Assembly (NCBI GenBank): GCA_045105615.1
Contig: JBGCDS010000017.1
Span: 1 to 39,958 of the forward strand
Source of the DNA: UBA1858 sp045105615
Lineage (GTDB): Bacteria > Pseudomonadota > Gammaproteobacteria > UBA4575
Direction of reading: 5' to 3'
DNA: 39,958 bases
Both the position numbers and the translations under genes were made by a program. Of this stretch, positions 16,632-26,195 are shown piece after piece; positions within the stretch are counted from its first letter, which is position 1; each line of letters opens with the position of its first letter. The notes beneath the pieces were generated by a model that was not told where the DNA came from, searched no databases, and saw only the letters and a list, made by a program, of their open reading frames with translations.

Positions 16632-17858
16632 TCACACTTTTACAAAAGCTGCATGCTTATCTTGCGCTTTCTGATACAAATCCACATAACCGAATACACT
16701 CTTCTTCCAGTTACGCTCTGCTTTCACATATTTACGTGCCCAACCAGAAAACAAGGCTTTCAATGGCTTATTAGCAATTGCTGATTGCAAAGAATCTGCT
16801 AACGCATCAACTGACCCCGCTTCAAACAACACTGAATGCAACCGTTCTGGCACCAATTCAACATGCCCACCAACATTAGACGCAATAAACACCTTACCCA
16901 TTGCCATTGCTTCTAGAGGTTTTAATGGGGTAACAATATCTGTTAGTCGTGCAGGCTTACGCGGATACACGAGCACATCAATGAGATCATAATAAGCCTC
17001 AACATCAGAGTGCGGGACTCGCCCAGTAAAGACAATTCTATCTTGCATGCCTAACTCAGCAACCAAGCTGTGCAATTTTTCGTCTTCAGGCCCTCCACCC
17101 ACTAACAGACCCTTTACATTAAGATCACTATCACGCATTGCATGCAAAGCTTTAACAAACAATTCCAAACCTTCATAGGCGTAGAAAGAACCAATAAAAC
17201 CAGCAACATAACTATTACCAAGATTATATTTTTTGCGTAAATCACCCTCGACAGATGACTCACCTTCAAACTCTTCTGCATTAACAGCATTCGGTATTAC
17301 CTGAATCGGCGTCTGGCCAATACTTCGGCTAGTAATATCATCTTTCAAGCCGTTACAAATAGTAGTAATGCCGTGCACTCTTTTAAAAACAAATGTTTCT
17401 AACGCACGCGTTAATCGATAACGAAAACTACCTTCTGTCGTAGTGCCATGTTCAACCGCAGCATCCTCCCAAGATGCACGCATTTCATATACCACTGGAA
17501 TAGAAAATTTCTTTGCAGCATTAATTGCAGCAATACCATTAAGACAAGGAGAATGTGCATGAATAATGTCAGGCCTCTCTCGTTCAATCACCTCTGCTAC
17601 ACGTTTTTGCAAACTACGGATTACGTACAATTGATTAATGATTGGAATTCTCGATAACAACTTACTTTTACTTTCCGTTCTATAAAATTTTAAATTTTCA
17701 TGCGTTTCTTCAGCGCTCTGAGAGTTAATATGCTTAATACTAGTAACGTGCGTCGTCTCCCACCCAAGCTTTGCCTGCTCATTCAATATTGAGCATGTAC
17801 GAAACGTGTAACCACTGTGCAATGGAATAGAATGATCTAATACATGTAAAATTTTCAT
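16632..17858 (-). CDS. Glycosyltransferase family 4, exosortase A-associated (Daro_2409 type)
   Basis: 408-aa GT-B fold glycosyltransferase acting in the cytosol on the lipid-linked repeat unit. The N-terminus MKILHVLDHSIPLHSGYTFR and the segment VVYEMRASWEDAAVEHGTT fit the subfamily described for exosortase-A loci (I recall TIGR04063). The C-terminal donor domain has FIGSFYAYEGLELFVKAL, LVGGGPE, FTGRVPHSDVEAYY and the retaining-GT E-x7-E region KPLEAMAMGKVFIASNVGG. It is 12 bases from the next glycosyltransferase upstream in the same run. The sugar transferred cannot be deduced. Confidence 0.9.
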   Translation of the reverse strand: MKILHVLDHSIPLHSGYTFRTCSILNEQAKLGWETTHVTSIKHINSQSAEETHENLKFYRTESKSKLLSRIPIINQLYVIRSLQKRVAEVIERERPDIIHAHSPCLNGIAAINAAKKFSIPVVYEMRASWEDAAVEHGTTTEGSFRYRLTRALETFVFKRVHGITTICNGLKDDITSRSIGQTPIQVIPNAVNAEEFEGESSVEGDLRKKYNLGNSYVAGFIGSFYAYEGLELFVKALHAMRDSDLNVKGLLVGGGPEDEKLHSLVAELGMQDRIVFTGRVPHSDVEAYYDLIDVLVYPRKPARLTDIVTPLKPLEAMAMGKVFIASNVGGHVELVPERLHSVLFEAGSVDALADSLQSAIANKPLKALFSGWARKYVKAERNWKKSVFGYVDLYQKAQDKHAAFVKV

Positions 17859-17870
17859 AATCGTTATTTT

Positions 17871-19097
17871 CTATATGTGATTTTCTTGCATATTTTCAGC
17901 TGCTATTGACATATCAGCCATCTGTTGACGATGCAGATTCACATCCATCTTCTCCATAGCGATACTCCAGCTATGATGAGATAACATGCGCGCTCTTCCA
18001 GCCTCTGAAAGCCTTAGTCTCTCGTCAGCACTATCTAATACTTTCGAAATTTGTGTAACATATTCATCACTAGTCTTAGCCACCAACACATGATCATCTG
18101 GTATTGCATCAATCCCACGCGCAGCAACATCACTGCATACAACAGGGACACCCATCGCCATAGACTCTAAGATTTTATTTTGCGTACCGCGGGCAATTTC
18201 CAATGGAACTATGGTCAATGCTGCTTGCTGAACATAAGGCCGAACATCAGCAACACGACCGGTAACATCAATGCCATCGATATCAGCTAGTGCTAAAATT
18301 TTCTCTGTAGGATTTGAACCAACAACACATAACTTTAGACTCGGATATTTTGAACGTAACAAAGGAAATACCTGCTGACTAAACTCAAGCATACACTTCT
18401 CATTTGGGTAGTAGTTCATTTTACCTATAAAGCAAATTGTATTGGCATCGTAATTTCTCTCTATCGGCGAGAAGTACTCGGTATCAACACCATTAGGAAA
18501 ACAAAAAGATGCGCGACCAGCTTGAAATCTTTCTAATGTTTCTAATTCAAAAGCGGTAGCCACCGACGAGCCATCAAACTGCTTGGCTAAGTTTTTTTCA
18601 GCACGCTCTAATTTAACCCCCTCTAACCAGTAAGCTAAAGACAAAGGAAATGGTTTATGTTTTGCATAGATTAGCCATTTCTGCGAATCCATATCACAGA
18701 AGTCTAGCACCTTAGGCGTGTTTTTCTCCCTAGCGACAAAATGTGCTACTGACGAGCAATGCACAATTATCAAATCAAATTGTTGCTGCTTTAAAAGCAT
18801 CTTGATTTTCTTGGCTAATTTCCATGAATGAAAATACCCCATCGACGAAGGAATTAACGTCAACAAACAAAAAACTGCTTTCAACCAAGCAATAGGTTTA
18901 CTCATACGCTGCGCAACATACGAATGGCAGTAAGGCTTTATCCCTTCAACATCAGTTTGCTCTATCTTTGATTCGACTAAAGACGCAACAGTAACTTCAT
19001 GCTGCTGCTGAAGATGAGCAATCATATTAAATGAACGTATCTTCCCACCCTCATTAGGCGGATATGGAAAACGGTGACAGACAAATAAAATTTTCAT
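17871..19097 (-). CDS. Glycosyltransferase (GT4-like), PEP-CTERM/EpsH1 system-associated
   Basis: 408-aa GT-B glycosyltransferase. The start MKILFVCHRFPYPPNEGGKIR and VLDFCDMDSQKW match the sugar transferase usual in XrtA loci (I recall TIGR03087, stp1). The donor domain shows FIGKMNYYPN, VVGSNPTEKI, VTGRVADVRPYVQQA and ILESMAMGVPVVCSDVAARG. It belongs to the same transcription unit as the 16632-17858 gene. In many related loci the exosortase gene lies beside this glycosyltransferase and FemAB; here only a 198-base gap separates it from FemAB. Confidence 0.9.
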   Translation of the reverse strand: MKILFVCHRFPYPPNEGGKIRSFNMIAHLQQQHEVTVASLVESKIEQTDVEGIKPYCHSYVAQRMSKPIAWLKAVFCLLTLIPSSMGYFHSWKLAKKIKMLLKQQQFDLIIVHCSSVAHFVAREKNTPKVLDFCDMDSQKWLIYAKHKPFPLSLAYWLEGVKLERAEKNLAKQFDGSSVATAFELETLERFQAGRASFCFPNGVDTEYFSPIERNYDANTICFIGKMNYYPNEKCMLEFSQQVFPLLRSKYPSLKLCVVGSNPTEKILALADIDGIDVTGRVADVRPYVQQAALTIVPLEIARGTQNKILESMAMGVPVVCSDVAARGIDAIPDDHVLVAKTSDEYVTQISKVLDSADERLRLSEAGRARMLSHHSWSIAMEKMDVNLHRQQMADMSIAAENMQENHI

Positions 19098-19295
19098 AGT
19101 AAAATGGCAGCTATCTTAGAATTAACGCCCTATTCCAATTAACTAGGGCTATTTTCCTAGACTATAGCTAATAACCATCTGTGTTTATTAGAATTACTTC
19201 ACTGTTACTGCAAATAAATCCAATGAGTTTGTGATTTGCATCGAGGTTCAATCAGGCAATATTGAGCTAATGACTTACCACAGGATATGTTCAAC
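19098..19295. other. 198-base gap between FemAB and glycosyltransferase genes
   Basis: AT-rich, without a reading frame, RNA fold or strong dyad that I could see. It may hold an internal promoter for the downstream half of the minus-strand run. It is noted because it is one place where an exosortase gene could be expected in related loci. Confidence 0.35.
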
Positions 19296-20336
19296 CTACC
19301 CAAGATTTCTGGCAATTATCGGCCCGACAACATGTGTCACAGGCAGCGGCAACTTTTTCCAAGTTTTAATCGCTAGCTGATACTTTGGATTGACTGGGCT
19401 CAAATCAGGCATGCTTGCAGCATTAATTAAATGGAAGCGATAATGCAACGGTTCAGGTGTAAAGCCCCAGTGCTTTTTAAAACGATATGAACCTGCGCCA
19501 TCTTTACTTCGCCCAAAATCAAATACCTTAATACCCTGAGCAACACTTAAGCGCATCAATTCCCAGTACATAAAATCATTCGCCTTGCATACCCTTGCCT
19601 GAGCAGGACCACCACCATAAAACGGTAACACTTGATCTTTAAAATAAAAGTTAAGCACACTAGAAACAGGAGCACCCTTATCCAATATAGTAAGCACTCG
19701 GCACTTATCTCCAAATGTATCCAACAAAGCTTGGTAGTATTTCTTAGACAATACCGGCGTTCCTAGATTACGTACACTCTCGGAATACATTGCATAAAAG
19801 CGATCAGCATTATCATCCCATTCAGAGGTCAAACCATAATCTATAGCCTTTCTTACCACCGCACGTTGTTTTCGTGGAATTGCTTTAAAATTTTCCTCTT
19901 CAGTATCTAGCAACTCTTTTTGGAAGGTGACATATAAGTTTTTCTCTTTCCAATCCTTACTATCGACAGTTGATGGCTGTTGTTCACGCACTTCAACGTA
20001 ATCCACTTTTAATTCATTCGCGAGCTTCACTGCCTGCTCAGAGAGCGCAGTATAAATTGATTCATCGTCAGCTATTGCACCACCGTAAACTCCAAATGGC
20101 ACTGAAATAAGAGCATTACCAAATAACTTACTCTTGACCTGCACTAGAGGGAATACACCAACAACCTCTTCCCCTATCTTCGCCATAAGATAATAAGAAC
20201 GGTGACCTAGCACCTTATCGAATATAGCTTTCCACTGCGCAAGATGAAAAAATGTTGAATCACTTGATTTATCGACATACTGATTCCATATTTCGATATC
20301 AGAATCAGTCAACTGACAGATGTCTACTTCACTCAT
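19296..20336 (-). CDS. FemAB-like peptidyl/aminoacyl transferase, PEP-CTERM system-associated
   Basis: 346-aa protein of the GNAT-fold FemAB family that is usual in XrtA loci (I recall TIGR03019). Recognisable parts are the N-terminal FFHLAQWKAIFDKVLGHRSYYL, the central PRKQRAVVRKAIDYGL, LPFYGGGPAQARVCKANDFMYWELM and the C-terminal FDFGRSKDGAGSYRFKKHWGF. Well-studied FemAB/FemX/MurM enzymes transfer amino acids from aminoacyl-tRNA to peptidoglycan precursors. The substrate of this branch is unknown. The neighbours point to modification of the exopolysaccharide or its lipid-linked precursor. It starts 19 bases after the deacetylase stop, so it is in the same operon. Confidence 0.9.
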   Translation of the reverse strand: MSEVDICQLTDSDIEIWNQYVDKSSDSTFFHLAQWKAIFDKVLGHRSYYLMAKIGEEVVGVFPLVQVKSKLFGNALISVPFGVYGGAIADDESIYTALSEQAVKLANELKVDYVEVREQQPSTVDSKDWKEKNLYVTFQKELLDTEEENFKAIPRKQRAVVRKAIDYGLTSEWDDNADRFYAMYSESVRNLGTPVLSKKYYQALLDTFGDKCRVLTILDKGAPVSSVLNFYFKDQVLPFYGGGPAQARVCKANDFMYWELMRLSVAQGIKVFDFGRSKDGAGSYRFKKHWGFTPEPLHYRFHLINAASMPDLSPVNPKYQLAIKTWKKLPLPVTHVVGPIIARNLG

Positions 20337-20355
20337 GAGAAATAATTACTTGAAT

Positions 20356-21225
20356 TTAAATTGAAAAAACGCGATCCATACGATCCCAGCGAAAATCTTT
20401 TGATAATTTTTCTAATCGCTTATAAGTATGCTTGAGATTAACGTAATGCCTAAATTTTGTTTTCATAGGCAAGTTGTCTTGCTTTGGTTGTTCAGGATCA
20501 ATTTCCCAAGGGTGCAAATAAAAAATAGCGCTACGCTGCTCTTTTTCATTCACTGTCTGAATTAATCGCTTAGAAATAGCATATGGAAAGAAACGGAAGT
20601 ATCCGCCACCGCCTGATGGCCAGAGTCGATTCAGCCATTGAACTGTAGAAATTGGTACTTCAACTAGCCCAGCATCATTCGCAAAAAAACTAAAGCGAGG
20701 CGCATCTGGCATACCATAGTGATCATGCTCAACTGGGTAAATACTGGAGCTATATTGATAGCCTGCCTGCGATAGACAGTCGTATGCCCACAAATTTCGA
20801 TCGTCTATAGAAAAGCTTGCTGCACGATAGCCTTTGACTTCAACACCGCCAATATCTTCTAGCAAGTTCTTAGTATGAATAATATCTGCACTGAATTGCT
20901 CAGGCGTTTGATCAAACACACGTGTGTGGTTACGTCCATGGCTGGCGAGCTCATGACCATTAGCAACAATTTTTTTAACAATGTCAGGATACTTCTCAGC
21001 AATCCAGCCAAGAGTAAAAAATGTTGCCTTTACGTCATTGTCTGAAAATAGCTGGAGCATTCTATCCATATTGTTCTCAACTCGGCAATTATGTTGAGAC
21101 CATTCTTCTAGAGAAATATTGTCATTGAATGCAGATACTTGGAAGTAGTCTTCCACATCAATTGTCATTGCGTTCAAATGGCAATCGACATCAGATTGCT
21201 CAACTGGTCGGGGTGTGAAATTCAT
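20356..21225 (-). CDS. Polysaccharide deacetylase, XrtA/PEP-CTERM locus subfamily
   Basis: 289-aa NodB-homology deacetylase of the subfamily with a DUF3473-like C-terminus (I recall TIGR03006). The hallmark NAMTIDVEDYFQVSAF lies at residues 18-33 and supplies the catalytic Asp and metal Asp. GHELASHGRNHTR gives metal ligands His96 and His100. GYRAASFSIDDRNLWAYD and the C-terminal FYLHPWEIDPEQPK are characteristic of this group. There is no signal peptide. The start at 21225 could be trimmed, since family members often begin near residue 18. It is the second deacetylase of the island and clearly different in subfamily from the 15584-16552 one. Confidence 0.92.
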   Translation of the reverse strand: MNFTPRPVEQSDVDCHLNAMTIDVEDYFQVSAFNDNISLEEWSQHNCRVENNMDRMLQLFSDNDVKATFFTLGWIAEKYPDIVKKIVANGHELASHGRNHTRVFDQTPEQFSADIIHTKNLLEDIGGVEVKGYRAASFSIDDRNLWAYDCLSQAGYQYSSSIYPVEHDHYGMPDAPRFSFFANDAGLVEVPISTVQWLNRLWPSGGGGYFRFFPYAISKRLIQTVNEKEQRSAIFYLHPWEIDPEQPKQDNLPMKTKFRHYVNLKHTYKRLEKLSKDFRWDRMDRVFSI

Positions 21226-21264
21226 ATTACCGAAAGCTCGATTGGTCGTAAGTGTTGGATTTTT

Positions 21265-21274
21265 ATAACGTTAT
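21265..21274. promoter_or_regulatory. 10-bp palindrome upstream of deacetylase gene
   Basis: ATAACGTTAT, a perfect palindrome 40-50 bases before the deacetylase start in a 122-base gap. It is short, so it is a weak operator candidate only. Confidence 0.25.
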
Positions 21275-21347
21275 CAGAAACGCAAATCTCTCACCTAGAG
21301 CGAATTCTCACTTTTAGCAAATATATTAACCAGCCATCATGACAAGC

Positions 21348-22808
21348 TTAAAAGTTGTGGATCAATCCTACAGAAATAGTATTTGAAGTAAAATCCTCAT
21401 CATCATTCAAATCTGATTTACCCTTGGAGTAAACATAATTTATGTCGAAATCTGTCTTAGCAGACAATTGCTTCACATATACAATTTCAAAATCAAACAG
21501 GCTGTTTTTCTCATCAATACCATCATCGAATGAATCATCTTCCTGCCATTCTGCTGTAGTGAACAATGAGCTAATCCCTGTAATATTCCACAACCAACCA
21601 AACGCATAAGATTCAAATTTTTCTGTGTCATTTGAATCCAAAAACTCCACATCATCATTAGTGACATTAAAAGCAAATGTACTTTTGCTCACGGTATAAG
21701 CAATTGTACCTTCCCAGGTTTTAGCAATGGATACCGAGTCTCTATCATTAGAAATGTTGGTATCAACATCATTCTGAAGTAAGTTTTGCGGAGCGTCGAA
21801 CCCATCGCTACTTATAGAGTCAAGTACTTCCAGGTCTGTTGTTTCTTCATAACTGGCATTAACAAGCAATTTCGGACCACCAACTGTTAAATCAGCTTCC
21901 CATGTTTTACCAAAAAAACGTTCGCCCCTCCTAACCTCTAGTGCTGTGTATTCGCCAAACCCATAAATAAAGCCAGCATCCCAGAAAGTATCGTCCTCAT
22001 CTTCTTCAATAGACACAATGTCACCAAAGTCATTATTCTCGTATCCATAGGTGCCAACTGCTTGCAATCTCGGAGTAACAGCATAGCCGAGCTCTATTAA
22101 CTGAGCACTAAATTCAAAGTCTTCACCGTCTTCAAAATCAACTTTTTCGTCACTATGGCGAAGAGCCCAATCAAAACGGTCGTTATCTACATCTTGATTT
22201 CCAACACTGGCGAGGAATCGTTGACGGTCATTATTATCGATATCACCAGCTACGCCATCTTCTTCTGATTCGTCTTCAAAATCTTGCACAGCATATAGAT
22301 ACGCTAGGTTAGCTTGGGCATAGGTACCCAAATTCTGCACCCAAACAGGCTCTATACCCAGAGTTCTTTCATCTGTTGTATTTCCAGTATTATTAATATT
22401 ATCGACAGATATTCCCTGGTTACTATCAACTAACACCTGTGAAATAGTTGCATATCCGTTGAGGAAAAATGTTTGGGGAATAAACTCATAACGAGCAATT
22501 GCATCCAGATCGTGGTCAGTACTCAAATCACTATCTTCAAGATAGTAAAAATTTTGCATTAAATAATCGAGCTGTACTAGCAACCGGCCTTCATTTTTTT
22601 CAATTGAAACCCCTGGGTTCAATTGACCTATGAAACCGCTATCTTCATCATTATTGTCTTCAAATTCAACATTATCTGAATACCCGAACCTCGCTTCCAC
22701 GAGAGGGTTTATCTCCCACTGTCCAGCATAAGAGATAGATGCAACACTCAGAAACAATAACAAAAAAGCTAAAAGGGATAGTTTTTGACTGATTATTTTT
22801 AGGATCAT
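21348..22808 (-). CDS. Outer-membrane beta-barrel protein, PEP-CTERM system-associated
   Basis: 486-aa exported protein. The Sec signal peptide is MILKIISQKLSLLAFLLLFL ending SYAG. The rest alternates short hydrophobic strands with very acidic turns (NNDEDSG, DESEEDG, EEDEDD) and ends in SVGLIHNF, the aromatic C-terminal signature of BAM-inserted barrels. It fits the uncharacterised family found in XrtA loci after the kinase (I recall TIGR03016). It may form the outer-membrane pore for the polysaccharide, since no separate Wza barrel exists apart from the export lipoprotein. The strong Asp/Glu content suggests divalent-cation binding or a marine habitat. Confidence 0.85.
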   Translation of the reverse strand: MILKIISQKLSLLAFLLLFLSVASISYAGQWEINPLVEARFGYSDNVEFEDNNDEDSGFIGQLNPGVSIEKNEGRLLVQLDYLMQNFYYLEDSDLSTDHDLDAIARYEFIPQTFFLNGYATISQVLVDSNQGISVDNINNTGNTTDERTLGIEPVWVQNLGTYAQANLAYLYAVQDFEDESEEDGVAGDIDNNDRQRFLASVGNQDVDNDRFDWALRHSDEKVDFEDGEDFEFSAQLIELGYAVTPRLQAVGTYGYENNDFGDIVSIEEDEDDTFWDAGFIYGFGEYTALEVRRGERFFGKTWEADLTVGGPKLLVNASYEETTDLEVLDSISSDGFDAPQNLLQNDVDTNISNDRDSVSIAKTWEGTIAYTVSKSTFAFNVTNDDVEFLDSNDTEKFESYAFGWLWNITGISSLFTTAEWQEDDSFDDGIDEKNSLFDFEIVYVKQLSAKTDFDINYVYSKGKSDLNDDEDFTSNTISVGLIHNF

Positions 22809-23038
22809 GAAAACAAGCTAAATAAGTAAATAGAAGCGCATATATTAACTGTAATGGAGGGAATAGTCATATGTTCAATGACAAAAACACACTATTTATC
22901 AGCGCTATACTAACTTGCTTGTCCGCTACTAACTTCCGCTCGTCTATAGCCCGACAAAAGGCCAAGAATGGTAGACGAGCAAAGAAAATTGATCTACTAC
23001 GTTACCAAGCCAGCACAATCAATTTCTTTAAAGGTACT
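22809..23038. other. Structured 230-base gap between kinase and outer-membrane barrel genes
   Basis: Contains the 9-bp inverted repeat at 22938-22980. On the plus strand a GGAGGG sits nine bases before an ATG at 22871, but that frame runs antisense into the kinase gene. Probably an internal promoter or RNA-processing region of the minus-strand operon. Confidence 0.4.
22938..22980 (-). repeat. 9-bp inverted repeat with 25-base loop
   Basis: GCTCGTCTA (22938-22946) and TAGACGAGC (22972-22980) are perfect complements. The loop contains a further GCC/GGC pairing. No T run follows on either strand, so it is not an intrinsic terminator. Confidence 0.6.
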
Positions 23039-23887
23039 CTACTGTCTATATGCTTCGTAATAAGAACCGTATGTCTCTTCGCCATGAGATTTCTTACTCT
23101 TATTAAGCACCATTCCAACTGGCTTATCTTTTTCAATCTGATCGAGTACAGACTGGACCATCTGATGGGATGTTTTAGCTGCCTCAGTAACAATCACAAC
23201 CTGCCCGGCAAGTCGAGTCAGCACACTTGCTTCGACTGTTGCTAGCATTGGTGGCGCATCAAATAATACAATACGATTCTCCGCTTCAAGCAACTGTGAA
23301 AGAATCATATTCATTCTCTCACTAGACAATAATTCACAAGTATTATCGTTAAACGAACCCGCTGGCAGTACTTTCAATTTGTTTAAGTTAGTTTGAAGAA
23401 TGTGAGAATCAATTGAAGCGTTGTGATCATTCAATAAATCGTTTAGTCCAGGCCTATCACTTAACCCTAACAGCAAGCTTGCATCGCGCTTGATTGTATC
23501 GCCATCAACAAACAATACATCATAATCCCTCTCATAACTCAACGCCATGGCCAAATTAAGAGACGTGTGCGTTTTACCTTCACCAGGGACCGCACTCGTG
23601 ACAACAATAAAGTTCGTACCAAATGATCCAGCACTTTGGTAACCACCAATCATGTTATTTAACAGGGGCCGCTTTATCTTCTTGAACTCTTGCAGAGTAG
23701 CTGATGTTTTATCACAGTCCACTCCATGAGATTTCAAGCCGACTTGATCAATCTCCACCATTTCGTAGCTTGGCACGACAGCATGTCCATTTTTTTTACG
23801 TCTAACCCCATTCATTTTTCGGCCTACCTGCATGCCGACAGACGCATTCGAATTTAGATTGCCTACTGCTTTTTCAATTATGCTCAC
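23039..23887 (-). CDS. XrtA-associated tyrosine autokinase (BY-kinase)
   Basis: 282-aa cytosolic bacterial tyrosine kinase of the CpsD/Wzc-C type, controlling polymer length with the chain-length protein next to it. Walker A is SAVPGEGKTH (98-107), Walker A' is FVDGD (126-130), and Walker B is IVLFDAPP with Asp210. The C-terminus carries a tyrosine cluster YGSYYEAY (Tyr273, 276, 277, 280) for autophosphorylation. In this family the kinase is a separate protein from the membrane part, as here (I recall TIGR03018). The start is a GTG at 23887, 26 bases after the chain-length gene stop. Confidence 0.93.
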   Translation of the reverse strand: MSIIEKAVGNLNSNASVGMQVGRKMNGVRRKKNGHAVVPSYEMVEIDQVGLKSHGVDCDKTSATLQEFKKIKRPLLNNMIGGYQSAGSFGTNFIVVTSAVPGEGKTHTSLNLAMALSYERDYDVLFVDGDTIKRDASLLLGLSDRPGLNDLLNDHNASIDSHILQTNLNKLKVLPAGSFNDNTCELLSSERMNMILSQLLEAENRIVLFDAPPMLATVEASVLTRLAGQVVIVTEAAKTSHQMVQSVLDQIEKDKPVGMVLNKSKKSHGEETYGSYYEAYRQ

Positions 23888-23913
23888 GATGTTATCCCGA
23901 TTTTGTTATTTCG

Positions 23914-25497
23914 TTATTTTTCAACATATGAAGAGATGATTGACGCCCCTTCTTCATGCTTCACTATTGAGATTGAATAGAAACCCAGTAGCAGCACCAC
24001 TAGCAATACAAAGGCTGCCAAGGTTGTTCTTTCAGTACGCATACTTTGGTCTGATACTTTCATGCTCACTGAGCCATATACAGGCAAGCTAGTCTCTCTA
24101 TTCAAGTGGTGGGTAGTTAAGAACACTGGTTTCGCTTGATCCAAGAACAAAGCAAATCCAGCACCGATAATGATCGACATTATTAACACCGCTGTAATGA
24201 ATAGCGGGCGATTAGGACCAATTGAACCTTTTGGCACTATCGGTGGATCAATAATCTGGAATTTAACACTATCATCACCCTTCTCAGCTTCTTGAGACAG
24301 ACGCGCTAACTCTAGACGACGTGTTAATTCTAAGTATTGATTCTTAGTAATATCATAATCACGATTCAGCTTTGACAACTCAGCTTCAACCTCAGATACG
24401 CCATCTAAAGAGTTTCTAAGTAACGCTACCTTGCGACTATGTTCATTAACAATCGCCTGGTTAGTCGCCACATCGGTTTCAGCACGTCTCAAGCCTATTT
24501 GCACTGATTGATAAACAGGATTAGCAGCATTCAAATTTGCACTTGCAGAATTTCGAGCCGTCGGATCTGCCAATTGCGATGATTGGCTTTCCTCAAATAA
24601 CTGCTGCTCAAGGCTCTCTAATGTCGCCATACTAGCCATTACTTTAGGATGGTTTTCTGTATACCGAAGAAGGTCCTGGTTAAGTTGACTACGCACTGCT
24701 TCTATCTGTCCCGCAGTTGGGCTTGATGTAGCCTGTGTTGGCGCATTAAAACCGACTAAGCCAACAACTGGAGTTTCACCATTTAATTGACGTCTAATTT
24801 CATTGCGCTTACCTAAAGAAATTTGCAACTGCACTTTAGCCGCTGCTAACTCTGACTGAGCCTGCTGTAAAGAGAAGACATAGTCTCTGTTATTCGTCGG
24901 CATTTGCTCTATGTTACGTTTCTTAAAGTCAGCCAACTGAGTCTCTGCTGCAGTTAATCGCTGCTCATAAAGCCCAATCTGCTCCTCCAAGAAAACCTCT
25001 GCCACGCGCGCATCTGTTAACTTCCCCGATAAGACTCGATTCAAAAATTGATTTAACAGAATATCAACAACTTCAAATGCGATTTGAGGATCATCGTAAG
25101 TGAACTGTAGATCATAAAGAGACTCTCGCTCAGTTTTAATGACAATGTTTTTCTGCAGGTAAGACACCATGCCCTGCATATCATCTTCACTCTGCAACCT
25201 TTCACTCAAGCCTGACTCAAGAATTAACTCTTCCATTATCGAACGAGATTTAATAGCCTCACTCAGTACATATGCATGTGTAGCCACGTCTGATTGGACC
25301 GTTATCCCCGCAAGGATTGGCTCTATAACAGAATTGTCTTTAACATAGAAACTCGCACTTGATTGATATTGATTTGGCATCCAAAACACTAAAATAGTGC
25401 CAACAACAAATACCAACCATGACAGCCCAACTGCCCACCAGTTGAAGCGCCACATACCGCGCAAGAAAGTTTCGATTTGAGATATTAAGTTAAACAT
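23914..25497 (-). CDS. Polysaccharide chain-length determinant (Wzz/PCP family), XrtA system
   Basis: 527-aa inner-membrane polysaccharide co-polymerase. TM1 is at about residues 20-39 (WWAVGLSWLVFVVGTILVFW). A Wzz domain with YQSSASFYVKD follows, then a long periplasmic coiled coil (about 165-405: EEQIGLYEQRLTAAETQLAD...), and TM2 at about 434-453 after the PP-rich IDPPIVPKGSIGPNRP. A third hydrophobic segment near the C-terminus (AAFVLLVVLLLGFYSISIV) is characteristic of the XrtA type (I recall TIGR03007). It sets chain length with the tyrosine autokinase encoded downstream and contacts the export lipoprotein encoded upstream. Confidence 0.93.
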   Translation of the reverse strand: MFNLISQIETFLRGMWRFNWWAVGLSWLVFVVGTILVFWMPNQYQSSASFYVKDNSVIEPILAGITVQSDVATHAYVLSEAIKSRSIMEELILESGLSERLQSEDDMQGMVSYLQKNIVIKTERESLYDLQFTYDDPQIAFEVVDILLNQFLNRVLSGKLTDARVAEVFLEEQIGLYEQRLTAAETQLADFKKRNIEQMPTNNRDYVFSLQQAQSELAAAKVQLQISLGKRNEIRRQLNGETPVVGLVGFNAPTQATSSPTAGQIEAVRSQLNQDLLRYTENHPKVMASMATLESLEQQLFEESQSSQLADPTARNSASANLNAANPVYQSVQIGLRRAETDVATNQAIVNEHSRKVALLRNSLDGVSEVEAELSKLNRDYDITKNQYLELTRRLELARLSQEAEKGDDSVKFQIIDPPIVPKGSIGPNRPLFITAVLIMSIIIGAGFALFLDQAKPVFLTTHHLNRETSLPVYGSVSMKVSDQSMRTERTTLAAFVLLVVLLLGFYSISIVKHEEGASIISSYVEK

Positions 25498-25565
25498 AAG
25501 CTTTGACTCTACTTTTTAAGTAATTTTTATATTTGATTTGTTAGCCAAGTACTGATTAAACGTCT

Positions 25566-26195
25566 TTAAAATACTGACTCAGGGATAATCAATACATCAC
25601 CTGGTCTCATTGCAACGTTATTATCAATCTTTCCCTTCTTCATTAAGTCAGACAGTCTTACTGGCATTTCTGACTGCGTGCTGCCCTCTTTACGTACAAT
25701 CTTAGATTTGTTGCCTGCTGCAAACTGTGTCAAGCCACCAACTTCAATCATTACATCTAACAATGTAAGACCTTCTCTATAGGATAGTGCTTGAGGGTTC
25801 TCAGCTTGGCCAACCACTCTAATCTGATTACTAAATTGACCTCTAAACTCTTGAACGATAACGCTGACGACAGGAGCTCGAACAAATTCTGAAAGCGATG
25901 CTTCTAGATCTGCAGATAATTCTGAAGGTGTTTTACCCTCTGCTTTCATGTCTTCAACTAAAGGTGTAGAAATTTTTCCATCTGGACGAACTGGAACTGA
26001 AACCGACAAATCTTCATGTTCCCAGACAAATATCTCTAGCGCATCACCAGGACCGATTCGATAATCCCCAGCAGGCTTTACCACTTCTTCAGCAAGCTGT
26101 TTTGTTGAAGTTGTAGGTGTCGCTGCACATCCACCTAATAGTAGGCCAGCAAATATAAGTGAAATAATTGCACCACTGTTCCATCGAATTTTCAT
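25566..26195 (-). CDS. Polysaccharide export lipoprotein (Wza/SLBB family), XrtA system
   Basis: 209-aa outer-membrane-associated export protein. The lipoprotein signal MKIRWNSGAIISLIFAGLLLG ends in a lipobox with Cys23 (LLGGC). The Poly_export domain has YRIGPGDALEIFVWEHEDLS and VRPDGKISTPLVEDMKAEGKT. An SLBB-type domain has IRVVGQAENPQALSYREGLTLLDVM, and the end is RPGDVLIIPESVF. It corresponds to the XrtA-system export protein (I recall TIGR03027), shorter than Wza and without a C-terminal membrane helix. The ATG at 26195 has GGAG six bases upstream; a TTG at 26207 covers that site and is rejected. It is first in the exporter-chain length-kinase run. Confidence 0.94.
   Translation of the reverse strand: MKIRWNSGAIISLIFAGLLLGGCAATPTTSTKQLAEEVVKPAGDYRIGPGDALEIFVWEHEDLSVSVPVRPDGKISTPLVEDMKAEGKTPSELSADLEASLSEFVRAPVVSVIVQEFRGQFSNQIRVVGQAENPQALSYREGLTLLDVMIEVGGLTQFAAGNKSKIVRKEGSTQSEMPVRLSDLMKKGKIDNNVAMRPGDVLIIPESVF

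Noticed and set aside
22871..23245. 124-codon plus-strand frame with a good ribosome site
   Set aside because: More than half lies antisense to the tyrosine autokinase C-terminus, and the product has no recognisable domain. Kept only as an observation on the gap.
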